Shown here piece after piece: positions 22,464-34,560 of a stretch of 64,000 nucleotides of DNA. The notes below the pieces were generated by a model. The model made no database searches and was not told the origin of the DNA. It saw nothing but the letters and a program-made list of their open reading frames with translations. This DNA comes from Nageia nagi. Its lineage: Eukaryota > Pinophyta. Made by a program: the position numbers and the translations under genes. Position 1 is the first letter of the stretch. Every line of letters begins with the position of its first letter. The stretch lies in contig JBITNC010000001.1 of assembly GCA_050084985.1 (NCBI GenBank), forward strand, positions 74,400,001 through 74,464,000. The letters run 5' to 3'.

Positions 22464-23289
22464 AATACCTCACTTTGAGTATGATTTGATACTTTGAGCA
22501 AAGGAAATCAAAATATAATTCAAAGTATACTCAAGAAAAGATAAGAGTAAAAGAGTACTCCTTATAAGGTGTCACATGGTGGTAGCTTCAGATGCCTCAA
22601 TTTTTTAGCTATGTTATGCTATGATGGTCCTCTCATCATAGGACCAATCCAAGGAAAAGAATATGAAACCTAAAAAGATCTTAGATAAGAAATATTTTTC
22701 ATACAAGATATCTCAAATATAAACATGATAAGTGATAAGTTAAGTGAAAATAAGTGTAAACATGTTCTTGGTGACCTACCCACCAAGAGTGAAGAAGCAT
22801 AATCAATTTATGTGGATCGACTTGTATTCCCAAATCACCATGTTTCCATTGATTTGTTTATAATAATGAACCTTGCTTACAAAGAAGTCAAATGATGAGA
22901 ATGACTAGCTTGGTTGCCCCAAGCCACCATGTTTCCATGGATTTTAATAAGAATGGTCCTTCCTTACAAAGGTGTAAAGTGATAATATTGACAAGAAAGA
23001 TATGTGATAAATGCATAAGTTAATGATAGAGAGATAAGAAATAGACATGATACCTATTCATTCATTTACCTGATTGTGGACATATTTTGAATGTAATGAT
23101 GGTGCTAGGAATGTAGCAGTAACATTGGGATATGTATGTGCTTGACCTATAGAGTTAGTATCCAAAAATGTGAAAAGATATATTTGCACAAAAAAAGAGA
23201 TATTAGACATAAAACCTTTCTATATGCATGACATTGATTAGATTACATTCCTATTTACCTTCAATTATGGATAATTTATATGCATCTTT
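22464..23289 (-). other. 3' untranslated region of element B
   Basis: No coding motif is recognised between the integrase and the 3' LTR. A purine-rich tract on the minus strand (ACTCAAAGTGAGGTATT, about 22465-22482) abuts the LTR and is a candidate polypurine tract. Confidence 0.45.
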
Positions 23290-24560
23290 TCTATAATTAG
23301 TAATGATAATATAAGGACTAATCTAGTTACGTTCAAACTTACCTTTCTTTTCATTTTCAAGCACTTTAGTATTGGCAAGATTCTGTTTCAAGACAAGGTC
23401 ACCTAACTTGAACTTTTTAGGGATAATATTCTTGTTATAAGATCATTTGATGTAGGAGTGATAGGCATAAAGTTTTTCTAGAGCATTGACCCTCTTTTCA
23501 CCTAAACTTTCGCCTATGTTTGTTAGAAATGAGATCATGTAATGATACATGAAGGGATGTAATATCTAGATGTAATGGGACAAAAGGAAAAGAGAGTGAC
23601 ATCTACATAATTCCTAATACTATTCCTATAGGCCCACAATGCATAAGAGAGCTTTTCATGCCAATATTTACCATGCTTTGCTACAATTTTGGATAGGATA
23701 CTTTTGATGATTTTGTTAGATCCTTTAGCTTGACTATTTCCTTAAGGATAATAAGAATAAGAGAACTTCCTTTAAATATGATATTTAGCATAAAAATATT
23801 TGATTTCATTACCTTTAAAGCTTTTACCATTATCTATAAACAATTTAGAAGGAACACCATATCTAGATATGATATATTCAACAAGAAAATCAACAATTTT
23901 ACCTCCTTTTACTAACTTGATAGGTATGGCCTCCACCCATTTAGTGAAGTATTATGTATCTATAGTGATAAACTTATGTCCATCTCTTGAAATAAGGTTA
24001 ATATTTCCAATAAAATCAAGTGCCCAAATAGAAAATTGTCGAGGAGATACAATAGAAAGCAAATCATGGGAAAAACAAGGTTGAAGCCTAGCATTCTTGA
24101 CATTGGTCACACTTTCTAACATGCCTTTCACAATATTCAATCATATTAGGCCAAAAATAACCAAGTATAAGGAATCTTGGATAACCAAATTTACCATTGA
24201 AATGACCACCACAAAGACCATCATGAGCTTGATAAAATTCCATAACCTATTAGACATATAATAAGAGTACCTTCAAAAGACCTTCTATATAGAAAATCAC
24301 CAATAATGACATATTTTGAAGCTATATTATTAAGTATAATTCTATAATTATGATCAAAGTCAATAGGGATAATACCAATTTTAAGATAAATAAAGATGTT
24401 TTTCACATGCATTGAAACATATAGCTGAAAATTAATTACCTTCAATGATATGTTGGACATCAAACTCTTGATAAGGCTTACCAATATTTTTGATGGTGAG
24501 GATGGTTTGCTCATCTTCAATGTTAATAGGGGAAATGGATGCAACACTATCCATAGTTTC
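23290..24560 (-). pseudogene. Integrase relic of element B
   Basis: The 24565-24221 frame ends with YVIIGDFLYRRSFEGTLIIC, the usual entry to the integrase zinc domain. The 24140-23952 frame gives FSIWALDFIGNINLISRDG and GHKFITIDT, the first-Asp part of the core. Beyond it come TKWVEA-like, a V-D-F-L-V-E-Y-I-I-S-R-Y-G-V-P block, LFIDNGKSF (second Asp) and YALWAYRNSI. The Glu region near 23560 is decayed (P-x-G-N-S-Q-A-K-G). No complete C-terminal domain is seen. Confidence 0.8.
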
Positions 24561-25690
24561 AACATACATATTATTATCTCTTAGGATGTTATCATTTGAT
24601 ACTCAGAGAAGTACATGAGAATATTCTCAACCATTTCATTGTATGGTTGTAATTTTTGATCGTTGGTGTTGCAAATGTTTGATAATTTCTTTATGATAAC
24701 TTGAGAATCACCAAATATTTTGATCTTTTTCACCTTAATAAGTATTACATCTTTCAAACCTAGGATAAGAACCCCATATTCTACTATGTTTTTAGTGCAA
24801 TCAAAGCTTAAGTGATAAGATAGAGGGATAACATCATCATGAGGGTTGATAAGGATAATTCTTGCCCTATATTTGTGAATTCACTTTGAATCATCAAAGT
24901 AAAATATTCATTCATCATATTACATGAAGCTAATGAATACCTCTAGAAAAATTGCTTCTTCAATCCATTGATGATGCTAGCTATTCAAGTGATTGGATTA
25001 CCCACTTCATCAAGAAAATCTTCTTGTATCCTACATACTTCACTTCATATATGGATGGTAATTAATTCTACAATATATTTTCCTTTAATCAATTTCTAAT
25101 TCATGAATACCAAGTCAAATTTCTAAAGTAACATCACCCATTTTGTATCTCTTCCAGATAGGTAGGATTTGGACATGAGATATTTGAGTGGATTAGCCTG
25201 AGGAATGACATATGTTGTGTTTTCAAGCATGTAATATCTTAACATTTTCATGGTGAAGACTATTGCAAATAATATATTTTCTATTGGACTATATCATGTT
25301 TCAAAATCAAGCAAAGTCTTAGTAATGTAATAAATGGATCTTTCCTTATTACTATCATCTTTTTGTGCTAACATGAACCCTATGATATTCATGGTTGCTG
25401 AAACATAAAGCAATAGACTCCTTTGTGAGTCATAAGGTGTCAATCATGGAGGATTGGTGAGATAAATTTTGATATTATCCAAATATCTTTGATATTTTTC
25501 ATCCTAAATGAGTTTTTCACCCTTTTTTAGCAAATGAGAAAAAGGTGATGTCATGTCTACTAGCTATGCAATGAATCGTATGATTGCTTGAATCTTACCA
25601 AAAAGAATTCTCAAGTATTTCAAGTTTTTTAGGAGGTGGTAAATCAACAATGGCTATAACTTTCTTAGTATCCACCTTAATTCCTTTGCA
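24500..25690 (-). pseudogene. RNase H and second (aRNH-type) RNase H region of element B
   Basis: Below the RT the minus strand continues with connection and RNase H-like blocks in several frames (25640-25150). Around 24800-24590 a second, later domain shows an I-F-G-D-S-Q-V-I-I-K-K block, CNTNDQKLQPYNEMVENIL and a YFSEYQMI segment. G-D-S-x-L-V-x-x-Q-V followed by L-x-x-Y-x-x-x-x-x-x-L-L is the pattern of the additional archaeal-type RNase H carried by Tat elements. The first domain is badly eroded and its limits are approximate. Confidence 0.6.
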
Positions 25691-25699
25691 TAATATAAT

Positions 25700-26420
25700 G
25701 AAACTAAGTAGTTTACTTAATGATACCCCAAATGCATAATTTTAAGGTTTTAACTTCAACTTATACTCTCTCATTCTCTAAAAAACTTCAGCAAATATGA
25801 AATGTGATCATCTTTGTATATGGATTTGGATAGGATTTTATCAATATATAACTCAAGATATTCATGGAACATAATCACTATAGATCTCTTATAAGTTTCA
25901 TTTACATTCTTTAGACCAAAAGGCATGACCACCCAACAAAATGTGTACCAAGGAGTAACAAACATTATCTTATGTTGGTCCTCCTTATTGATTGGAAAAA
26001 CCATATATAAAAGATAAAATTTCATGTCCTTCTATTGAATCTACAATCATATCAATGTTAGGCAAGCAAAAGGCATGTTTAGGACATGCCTTATTGATAT
26101 CCCTAAAATCTGTGCAACATATTATCTCACTATTTGGCTTAGCTATAGGAACAATGTTAGATATCCAAGGAGAATAATCAATAGGAATAATGAAACCAAT
26201 AGCAAGTTACTTATCAAATTCCTTTTTATTATTAAGACCAACTCTAATATGTATTTATCTAGTCTTTTGCTAAATAGGCTTAACATTTTCATTAACAACT
26301 AGGCTATGGATGAAACAATTAGGATCAAGACCAACCATATCAAAATAAGACTAAGAAAAGATATTATAAACCTCAAATAATAGTAGCTATTACCTCTCCC
26401 ATTCTTCTAGGGTTAACCAA
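25700..26420 (-). pseudogene. Reverse transcriptase relic of element B
   Basis: Segments on the minus strand include ICCTDFRDINKACPKHAFCL and PNIDMIVDSIEGHEILSFIY, then from 26025 DQHKIMFVTPWYTFCWVVMP, FGLKNVNETYKRSIVIMFHE and LELYIDKILSKS. The order equals the RT of element A. The catalytic Y-V-D-D appears as Y-I-D-K, so the second Asp is lost. Stops are frequent. Confidence 0.85.
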
Positions 26421-27539
26421 GATCTTATTTAGATAAACCTTGTGTCCTCTTGGGTACTGATATTGACTTATACTATTTCCTCACTAAGGTAGGATATTTT
26501 GTCACTAAGTTGGGAAGGCATGGGTAATGCCCCCAATCCTACATCCAAACTTAGTCATGAGAGACAAGGAGAACAAAGTGGTGGTACTATAATCCTAGTA
26601 ATTCCATTCCATTTTCAAAAGGGAATACACATAGGAAAAGGAAAAATACTCTAGACCTAGGACTAACTAGATGAACAATACATGAAAGAAAAGAGATAAG
26701 GTGCAAAATTAACTTGTAATGTTTGCATCATCTATGCAGAATTCCTCATCAAAATAAATGTGATATTATAGTAACCATGTTGCAAGCTTCTTTTCACTAT
26801 ATTTGGGCAATTCACTCCATGCCCTAAGCTTCTCAAGGATAGCATCATCAATATGAAATATTTCCACTCTAACCGAAACTATAGGGTGTAAGAATGGATT
26901 TGCATAATAGACCTATAAGTCCTCCATAGTATGGTCCTAAATGCTACTAGTAGTTGCTTGATGAATGATGTGTGGCATTGGGGAAGATGTGGAGGATTCA
27001 AATCCAATGCCATTTTTTCTTTTGTCTTGAGCTTCATTCAAAATAAGTTCCTTTTGTGTTGCTCATTCTTAACTAATCATTTTCTACCATATTGATATTT
27101 TTTCATGTAATGGATAGAAAAAGTAGAATCAATGCTATTGAAATGTAGACTTACCATTTCAAGTGGGGAATGAGAAGTAGATATCGTACTATCCATAGTT
27201 GATGTATAGATCCTAAATGTCCTCAACAAGTTCATAATCTTCCTTAGGAACAAAGTAACAATGCTCAATTTTTTTCTCTAAGCAATGGTGCTAGATTCTA
27301 AGGATAGAAAGGGGTCACCTAAGATATCTGAAGTTCTCCTAGATGTCTATATATAGAATCCTATATGTTCCCATGCTTACCTCTTATAGACTGATATCCA
27401 TTATAGTTGTGGGATTGGTCCCCTCATCTTCAACAAAGTCATGAGGTATCCAAAACCTTTCAACTGCTTAACACATATTCATGGGATTTTTCTCTACATG
27501 AATAGTTACCTAATTACCCTTGTGCATAAAATTGATTGA

Positions 27540-27850
27540 ATGGTGTAGAGTTTAAGTGACAACCCTATTATTATGGATCCATGGCCTTCCAAGCAAAATA
27601 TTATATAGAAAATTTATTTGAAGAATATAAACCTTTTGATCGACAAATTTACCACCTACTTCAATAGGCATAGTGACATAACCAATGCATTCCCTTTGAG
27701 TATTGTCAAAGCTTTTAATGCTAATTATTATTCTTTTCATTTTTTAATATATGGAAGGAAAATAATTTTGCAACAAGTTAATAGAGCAAATATTTACATT
27801 GGATCTAGTATCAATCAAATCCTTTTTAATAAGAATACCATCAATATTAA
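27540..27850 (-). pseudogene. Aspartic protease relic of element B
   Basis: Near 27840-27780 the minus strand reads ILIKKDLIDTRSNVNI, the retropepsin active site with D-T-G changed to D-T-R. The frame 27740-27552 continues IGYVTMPIEVGGKFVDQKVY and ends FLYNILLGRPWIHNNRVV, the L-G-R-P-W-I-H box of Tat/Athila-type proteases. The two segments are in different frames, so at least one indel has occurred. Confidence 0.85.
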
Positions 27851-28299
27851 TCTAGATATACAAGCCTAGATTCTTTTCAATAACATCTTCACTAGATAAC
27901 TCATTATCTTGAAAACAAAGCATGTTACATACCAATTCAGTGTCAAGATTAGCTACTAAGTCAACAAATTTAGTGACATGAATATCTACATCAAACTTCA
28001 ATTTTCTTTAGTGCATCAAATAAAGCATTTCTATAATCAATTAACAATTGTAAGAGTTCAAAAATACATATCTTGGCATGTGTTACTTTTAATTGCTTGA
28101 GTAGGTTTTATGGATTAGAATTGCATGGAACTTTCATTCACTTAACAATGGTTGGATGGATGTTCCCTCTAGGTCTCCCTTGCCTAGTAGTACTATAGAG
28201 TTTTTCATTGAATATTAGATTTACTAAAATCTAGTTTGTGTCTTCTGTATCAACTACATGGTCCTCATAATGTATTTTTCCATAATCCAACATTTTTTG

Positions 28300-30930
28300 C
28301 AACTATTTCTATAGGACCATGTAGGAATTTATCTTATTACCATTGAACTTATGATAATCATAAAATTTTACTTCATTATACGAAATAGGTTTATCATCAT
28401 GAGGATCTAGTTCTATTTTTGAATCATGTTTGATAATTCTCTTTTGTACACACTCTTTGAACATCATAGGATGAGCAATAGGTAACCTATTATTTTTCTT
28501 AAATTGCTTCTTGGCTTCACTCTTTTTTCTTTCCTTATATGGTGGTTATTCAATAACATGGACCTCTTTTTCTTCTTTCTCCTAATATCAGGATCTCTTT
28601 GATTCTTTTTTAGGGTTACCATATTTTATGTCACCCATTGCAACTAAGCATCTCTCTTTTTATGTAAGTCTACTAATAATTTCTATAAATGGTAAGGTCA
28701 TGTAGTCTATGTTGAGCAAAGTGTTCTCATTATTTTCAACACACTTAATGGGACCTAGTTGGTGTTGTTATACAATATTTGGAACATGGATAGAGATGTT
28801 CAGTGATGTTGAGGATGTGTTTAATGCTTAGTTAAAGTTGCAAATCTACAAAAATTGTTAAATTTATCAAAAAGTTATAAAAGTCATAAAAACTATAAAA
28901 TTTACACAAAATTTGTGCATATGTGCCAATGGAATGTGTTCGATAGCCTAGTGTATCATTTAGAGCCTTATTTATTAGTTGGAAGTGAAGTTACAGCATT
29001 GGATCAATGCTAGTTAAAAGTTGGTACTAGCTTGGATCTTTTAATGATTTTGATGAAACATGTTAATGTTGCTTTGGTGTGTGTTTGAATAGGATGGATC
29101 AGTGTGTAACATCTTTACATGTGTGGCAATAGATCAACATGGTGTTTGAGGTATCAACTTGGTGTTTGGACTAATTGTTTGCATTGTTGGTATTCGGATG
29201 GACAATTTTGCACATTTTAGGATAGTCATTAAATTAACATCAAAGGCCACTTTGAAAGTGGAATATTAGGAAAAAAATAAGTAGTTAGAATATAAAATTT
29301 TAACTTGAATTATTTGGTTCTAATATGTGCATACAATTAAAATTTCAAGATAAACTAACATTTGAGGAAAGTATTACATGTATTACAAAAAAATAATTTC
29401 TCATTTTTTCCAATTTTAGATAGTTTTGTAAGACAATGGTAAAATGGTAAAATCCTTTATGTTTGGTTGCAAATTTTAAAATATGATGATTCATTTATGA
29501 TTATATAATCAAAATAAACAACTTTGATTTTTGAACCATCTCGATCTAAGGTCTTGAGGTATGAGTTTGTACAAGGTGTTCATACTTTGGTTGTGAAGTG
29601 TTTGACAAAATATCTCTTTAAAGTGCGATGGTTTCTTAAAGAGAAGATAGAGGTGTTTTATTTTTTATTTAAGAAAAAAATAAAAAATAAAGAAAAAATA
29701 TCTTAATGAGAAGGAGGAGTTACAAAAAGAAAGGTTTTTTTTTTTGTTTTCTCTCAAGCAAAGAATGAAAAACAAAATAATGAAGGGTGTCTTATGATTT
29801 TGGCCATAAATTTTGATTCGTGACTCCAATTGGGCCCATTATTTTTCTATAATGTACATAATTTGAAGATCTATAAGTTTTTTATGTCACTTGTAGTAAT
29901 AATTATTGAGATCTAAAAATATCATTTTATGGTACAAATTCACAATTTTGTTTAGAAGGTTTTTGTTGAGCTTATGGAAAAAGTTTTTATAATGTGTGCA
30001 AAGAATCAACTTTTAGATTATAGGAGTGTATTGAGATTGAGATAGTTAGTGTGTGAAGAGATTGAAATTGAGAAATACCATTAAATATTTTCAAAAATTA
30101 AATTCATTTTTGCTACAACTTTGAGATCTTACTAAGTGGGTACTTAGCAATCGGGGATCAAAGCTCCATACAGTGGGTGCTACAAAATATTTGGTTGGTT
30201 GGTGCCATCTTTGTAGTGGATGCTAAAATTTTTTGTAAAATTCCATCCATTTTATTTTTTACTAGATTTAGGTGGGAGACCAAGCAGTCCATTAGCATAG
30301 TGGTTTTTCTCAAATTGATTTTCCACTATAAATCTTATGTTATGTGATGCATACTTTTGTGAGTGTGGTTTATTGTTGGATTCTTATACTTAGTTAAAGT
30401 TTTAATTCATACTAATTCACCCCTTTCTCATTGTCACACATAGTTCAATATTCTATGGCATGAAATATTAACATAGAGTTTATATTGTGGAAGAAACATG
30501 GATATGAAATGGTTTTTGAACAGAGGTTCAAGAATCATGCTAAAAATATTTTAAAATCTTTGAGCAAACTTATCAAAAATTTCATTTGGATCTTGGATAG
30601 CACTAACTAGATATGAAATTATCATTTGTCTAGGATCATGATATTTAAAATGGAAATAGGTATAAAAGGTGTTAACCTCAAAATGAAGTGCATAACAATT
30701 AATAGATTTAGTAGGTAGAGAGAAGTAGAAATGAAGTGCATAACCTCAAAATGTAGTAGGGAGGTATTTGGCCATGAGATTGTAATTCATCCCAAACTTC
30801 AACTTGAATTTCATTTCAAAGGCCTTGATATGAGCCATAGGATCTCCTTCTCAATTATATGTATCAAAAATAGGTTCCACTTGTAAGTTAGGCATCCCTA
30901 TGCTATGGATCTCATCACATATGGGATTAG
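28300..30930 (-). pseudogene. Gag relic of element B, interrupted by element H
   Basis: Reading down from about 30900 the translation gives GMPNLQVEPIFDTYN, then EGDPMAHIKAFEMKFKLKF and LMAKYLPTTF. This is the Gag core order Y-D-G-x-x-D-P-x-x-H-x-x-x-F-x-x-x-M with the later F-x-x-T-L block. The frame is lost near 30455, where element H begins. Below 28705 it resumes with basic tracts and, near 28384-28345, FYDYHKFNGNKINS, a ruined C-x-x-H...G-H...C knuckle in which all Cys and one His are lost. Confidence 0.7.
28710..30450 (-). mobile_element. Element H: 1.74-kb non-coding LTR-like element inside element B, related to G
   Basis: On the minus strand it starts TATTGAACTATGTGTGACAA and ends GCTCAACA, giving short inverted ends (TGTTGA.C / T(A/G)TTGAAC). 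The flanks GTCTA (28705-28709) and TTCTA (30451-30455) differ at one base, fitting an old 5-bp duplication. Its first 300 bases align block by block with element G (3706). No protein motif is visible inside. It could be a solo LTR or a non-autonomous element with large terminal repeats that recombined. Confidence 0.6.
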
Positions 30931-31198
30931 AATCCAAGGATATAGGTAGGATGACACCACCATATTGATAATTGCCCCCAATGTTAAAGGAATAATTTTG
31001 TTCTTAATGTCCATAGAGAATCTTCTTTAGATTAACTTTTATGGTCTCATCAAAGTTATTTACCATGATATGAAAATTAGTGGGTTCCATGACTAAAAAA
31101 CTTAGAAAATTAATATTAGTCTTATCCCAAACCTTAGGGATTTGACATAACTACTAAAGGATAATGTGATGTATCTAAAATAATTTAGGTTCACCAAT

Positions 31199-31925
31199 TG
31201 TTATAACTAAAAAATAATAAAGTTAATTATCAAATTAGGGTTATTTACAAAATATTTAATAAACCAATTAACTATAAAACTATAGACAAGCAATATCAAT
31301 AATTGCATTGACCTTAACCTATCAAGAATGGAAAAATAAAAGATACAAACTTACACCTTACCTATTATGATGATCAAAGGTGATATTTAGATGAAAGAAG
31401 ATGAATAATGAGCCTCTCCAAAGAATGGAATCACCAATCTAGCCTCAACATAGTGATGGCACTAGAAACCTGGCAATGGCACTTAGCGACCTTTCCAATT
31501 TTAGCCTCATTCCAAACATTGTGTCATCATCAGACCTTTGTTATATAGAATATTATTCACAAAGGTGTGAAAGATCACAAGGATGTATAACATAGAGTAT
31601 AATAATTTTCATAATTAATAGGTGGCATTAAGAAGCACTAGTTAGTAATGACATAAGTAATTGTCACCAATCAAGGATTCAAGATAACGTAAGATCACAT
31701 CCTATCAATGATCATGCACACCTTTCCACCCTTATAGGTAATAAGTAGAGTACCAAGGCTCCTCTTTAGGCTTATTGTGAGTCCAATCCACCTATTACCA
31801 TATAACACAAAGGTAGATAAGAGTGTACATAGATAAAGGTATTTATTTAATAAATTAAATAAATTATTTTGAATAATTAAAAGGGGGATTTTAATTAAAT
31901 TAAAATTATTTTTCAGGTGTTAACA
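31199..31925 (-). repeat. 5' LTR of element B
   Basis: On the plus strand it starts TGTTATAAC and ends GGTGTTAACA, giving the canonical TG...CA termini with a short inverted repeat. The partner is 21737-22463. Next to its inner edge, the minus-strand sequence ATTGGTGAACCTAAATTA occupies the primer-site position and weakly resembles a TTGG(C/T)GAC-type site. Confidence 0.92.
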
Positions 31926-31983
31926 CTATTAACTAAATATGAACTTGAGTTTGTGAATAAAAAATGTATAAAAAGAAAATTTA
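31926..31983 (+). pseudogene. First RNase H of element A, 58-base piece between B and C
   Basis: This short tract is all of element A that separates B from C. It reads TKYELEFVNKKCIKRKFI, the expected C-terminal end of a Tat-like RNase H (L-x-x-Y-D-I-x-Y-V-x-x-K-A-I-K-G-Q). It starts with the second copy of B's target duplication and ends with the first copy of C's (ATTTA, 31979-31983). The frame fits both neighbours. Confidence 0.85.
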
Positions 31984-32128
31984 TATTAGAATAAATAATA
32001 TATTAGTTCATTAGGTATATAAATAATGTAAGGTAAATAATACACTAAATATTATTTACTATTATTTTATCTTTACTTTAATATTTAGGGTTTATTGGAG
32101 ATGGTATGTTATTATACGAGAATGTAAC
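31984..32128 (+). repeat. 5' LTR of element C, first part
   Basis: Begins TATTAGAATAAATAATATAT and ends ...ACGAGAATGTAAC, where element D interrupts. Compared with the 3' LTR it has about 83 extra bases (roughly 32035-32117), so one LTR suffered an insertion or the other a deletion. Confidence 0.85.
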
Positions 32129-32745
32129 TATATATGCTTAAAAATGAATTATTACTTATTAAATAATTCATTTTAAATCATCAAAAAATGTTTATTGTAA
32201 AGAGGGTTAGAAATATACTCAAGGCAATGTAATCAATATAATGGACCATTGTGTAATGTAAGAGGTATCAAATATCTAAAAGAGACACCATAAACAATGT
32301 AAAAGGAAATAATATCAAAAATAAAAAAGGATCAAAATATTACTATAAAAGAATCTACCAACATAAACATATCAGTATATATCAAGAGAAAGAGATCAAA
32401 ACATGCAATATCATTATATCCGACCAATAATGGTAGTTTATAACACCACCTTTGCATATATCTATTAAACCCTTTGTCCTGATTTGCACATATTTATTTA
32501 TATTCATGGGTATGCATATTTCATGCAACTAGTGATGCACTCTTTAGCTAGTAGAGACATTTATTTCTTATGTTGTGTTATGGTGATTGATGTATGATCT
32601 CTATTATTTTATTTAGATCCAAGCTAGATGAAGGTACATTATTTATCATGTTTGTTTGATGTCATGTTTTTGATATATGCTTCAATATTATAATATAGAA
32701 AAATAGTGCATCAATTTGTTATTTATGCATTATTTAAGGTCTACA
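32129..32745 (+). repeat. 5' LTR of element D
   Basis: Aligns along its whole length with 51937-52551. Shared blocks: ATTACTTATTAAATAATTCA, TGTTTATTGTAAAGAGGGTT, AATGGACCATTGTGTAATGT, AGCTAGATGAAGGTACATTA and TTGTTATTTATGCATTATTT. Divergence is well above 10% by eye. Confidence 0.9.
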
Positions 32746-32999
32746 TTTTGTTGAACTTGATAGTTTTGATTAATCTTGCCCTACTAATGAGATCTTGTAA
32801 GATTTCTATGATAAGAAACACATTGTTAGTGACATGTATAGACTATTTTTAGGCCATCATTGATGTGAAAAATAGAGTAAACCCTAGTAAACTTGATAGA
32901 AAAAAGTAACAAATCTTACTAAGAAATTCATTTCAATGCAAAATTCAAATAGTTTCCAAATAGTTTAGATCCAGTAATAGCTACAAGGTAATATTAATA

Positions 33000-34000
33000 G
33001 ATTCTAGTAAAAAGAAGCCTATGATGGTGTCTTCACTTCAAACTTATTAGATGATATCCATAATTATCCCTTACTAACCAAGCATAAGACCCCCAATTTT
33101 GAGATGTTTAGTAGCAAATAAGACCGAAAACAACATTGTATCATCTTCTAGGAGAAGTGCTCGTTGAAATTAGGATCGAAGGAGAAATTGATAATTAAAT
33201 TTTTTTCAAGTAATTTAAAAGGTGATGCTAGTAATGGTTCTATAATTTTCTAGGAGGATCAATAGATTTATTAAATTCAATGATAAAAGTGTTCATAGGT
33301 CAATACAAGCATAATGTTTAAGAGAAAGGAATAATTATAGAGTTATGTGTAATTTGCCAAGGAAATAGTGAAACCCTAGAAAAATATATTCTAAGATTTA
33401 GTAAGGTATGGTAATATATTCATAGTAAATTGTATGAAAGTGAAATTTGTAGTTTATTTAAAGATTCTATTTCACCAATCATCAATTTGCATGCTCCAAC
33501 TGATAAGAATAGTAGATTTAGAATGTTAGTAAAAGAATTGTTGCAAAAAGAGAAAGTTTTACTTGTGTTAAGAGATATCAAGTATACATATACTCCTTAA
33601 AATAAGAAAATCAAAGGAAATACAAAAAAAGAGGAAAAAATAATGAATATGGCTGATGCATTTGCCTCCACCTAAATTGACAAGATCAGCTAAACAAGAG
33701 ATAGAAGGTATACATTTCCAATTCATCAAAGGTTCATTATGAGAGATTTGATGAAAAGAGGTTTATTGTAACCATTATAGAAAACAATACAAAATAATAA
33801 TACTCCTATGGAAAAATCTTATTCTTATTGCACTTATCATCAATGAAAAGGTCATGCTAAAATTTTTTGCAAAGCATGGGAAGTAGCAATTTTGGATCTC
33901 ATAGCCCAAGGGAGATATGAAATTAATCAAAAAGATTTAGATCTGAAGGTAATAGTAAACATAGTTTTAATTGATAAAGAAATTTGTGCAAGATATTTAT
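33000..34000 (+). pseudogene. Gag relic of element D
   Basis: The recognisable part is the zinc knuckle at about 33829-33882, SYCTYHQ, a stop, KGHAKIFCKAWE. It fits the Tat Gag pattern C-x-Y-H-x3-K-G-H-x4-C with a stop in place of one loop residue; all four metal ligands survive. Upstream, 33420-33700 shows a LYESEICSLFKDSI segment and Lys/Glu-rich tracts consistent with the Gag C-terminal half. Earlier Gag is too decayed to delimit, so the start is approximate. Confidence 0.6.
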
Positions 34001-34042
34001 GCATATGTTCTAGATGTATATCAATTAAATGCATATATATTA

Positions 34043-34560
34043 GGTGTATATCACTTGAATGCATAAATTCTAGACATATATCAATTTAATACATAAATTC
34101 AAGGTGTATATCAAGTTACAAACATGCAAAAAAATGGACCCAAAAATTTCTAAGTATTGATGCAAAAGGCCTAGGGGAGATTCAAACATGAGTTACCATA
34201 TTTTGGGTGCAATGTGTTAACCACTATACCATTGAATAAAAAAAAAATGTAGCAAACATTTTAAATTTTTTATATTCCAAATAATATACCATGGGTGTAT
34301 ATCAATTGAATGCATAAATTCTAGGCATATATCAATTTAATGCATAAATTCATGGTGTATATTGGGTTCAAAATATGCAAAAATATGAAACTATAAACTT
34401 CTAAGTGTTGATGCAAAAGGCCTAAGTGAGATTTGAACATAAATCATCATTTTTTGGGTGCAATATATTAACTAATATACGATTGAATTGGAAATAACAT
34501 GTAATTTTAAGTTTTAAATTTTGTATATTCTAAATAATATACCATGGGTGTATATCACAA
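34043..34560 (+). repeat. ~252-bp tandem duplication in element D containing tRNA-like boxes
   Basis: GGTGTATATCA-TTGAATGCATAAATTCTAG recurs at 34043 and 34294, with a third partial start at 34547 (spacings 251 and 253). Each unit contains a GATGCAAAAGGCCTA...GAGATT(C/T)(A/G)AAC...TTTTGGGTGCAAT stretch. On the minus strand this reads as an internal-promoter-like A box (TAGTGGTTAAC, 34216-34226) and B box (GTTTGAATCTC, 34177-34187); in the second unit the B box is GTTCAAATCTC (34428-34438). The segment interrupts the Gag-protease region. Confidence 0.75.
34168..34236 (-). other. tRNA-like / SINE-head sequence, copy 1
   Basis: On the minus strand: CAATGGTATAGTGGTTAACA, then TTGCACCC and GTTTGAATCTCCCCTAGGCC. 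The A-box and B-box wording and their ~39-base separation are those of a tRNA or a tRNA-derived SINE. No acceptor stem forms between the ends and no CCA or terminator context is visible, so a functional tRNA gene is unlikely. A diverged second copy lies at 34419-34488 inside the tandem duplication. Confidence 0.4.

Larger units (their letters stand above)
21737..31925 (-). mobile_element. Element B: complete but decayed Tat-like Gypsy element, TSD CTATT
   Basis: Two 727-base LTR copies (21737-22463 and 31199-31925) bracket a minus-strand gag, protease, RT, RNase H, second RNase H and integrase. The five bases CTATT at 21732-21736 and 31926-31930 are a perfect target-site duplication, and the reading frame of A's RNase H runs on from 31931. 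LTR copies differ at many positions (clearly more than 10% by eye), so this insertion is old. It is 10,189 bases long including inserted element H (28710-30450). All coding parts carry stops. Confidence 0.92.

Noticed and set aside
34168-34236. Considered as a real tRNA gene
   Set aside because: A- and B-box-like words are present, but there is no pairing acceptor stem and the anticodon arm is weak. It is kept only as a tRNA-like or SINE-like sequence.
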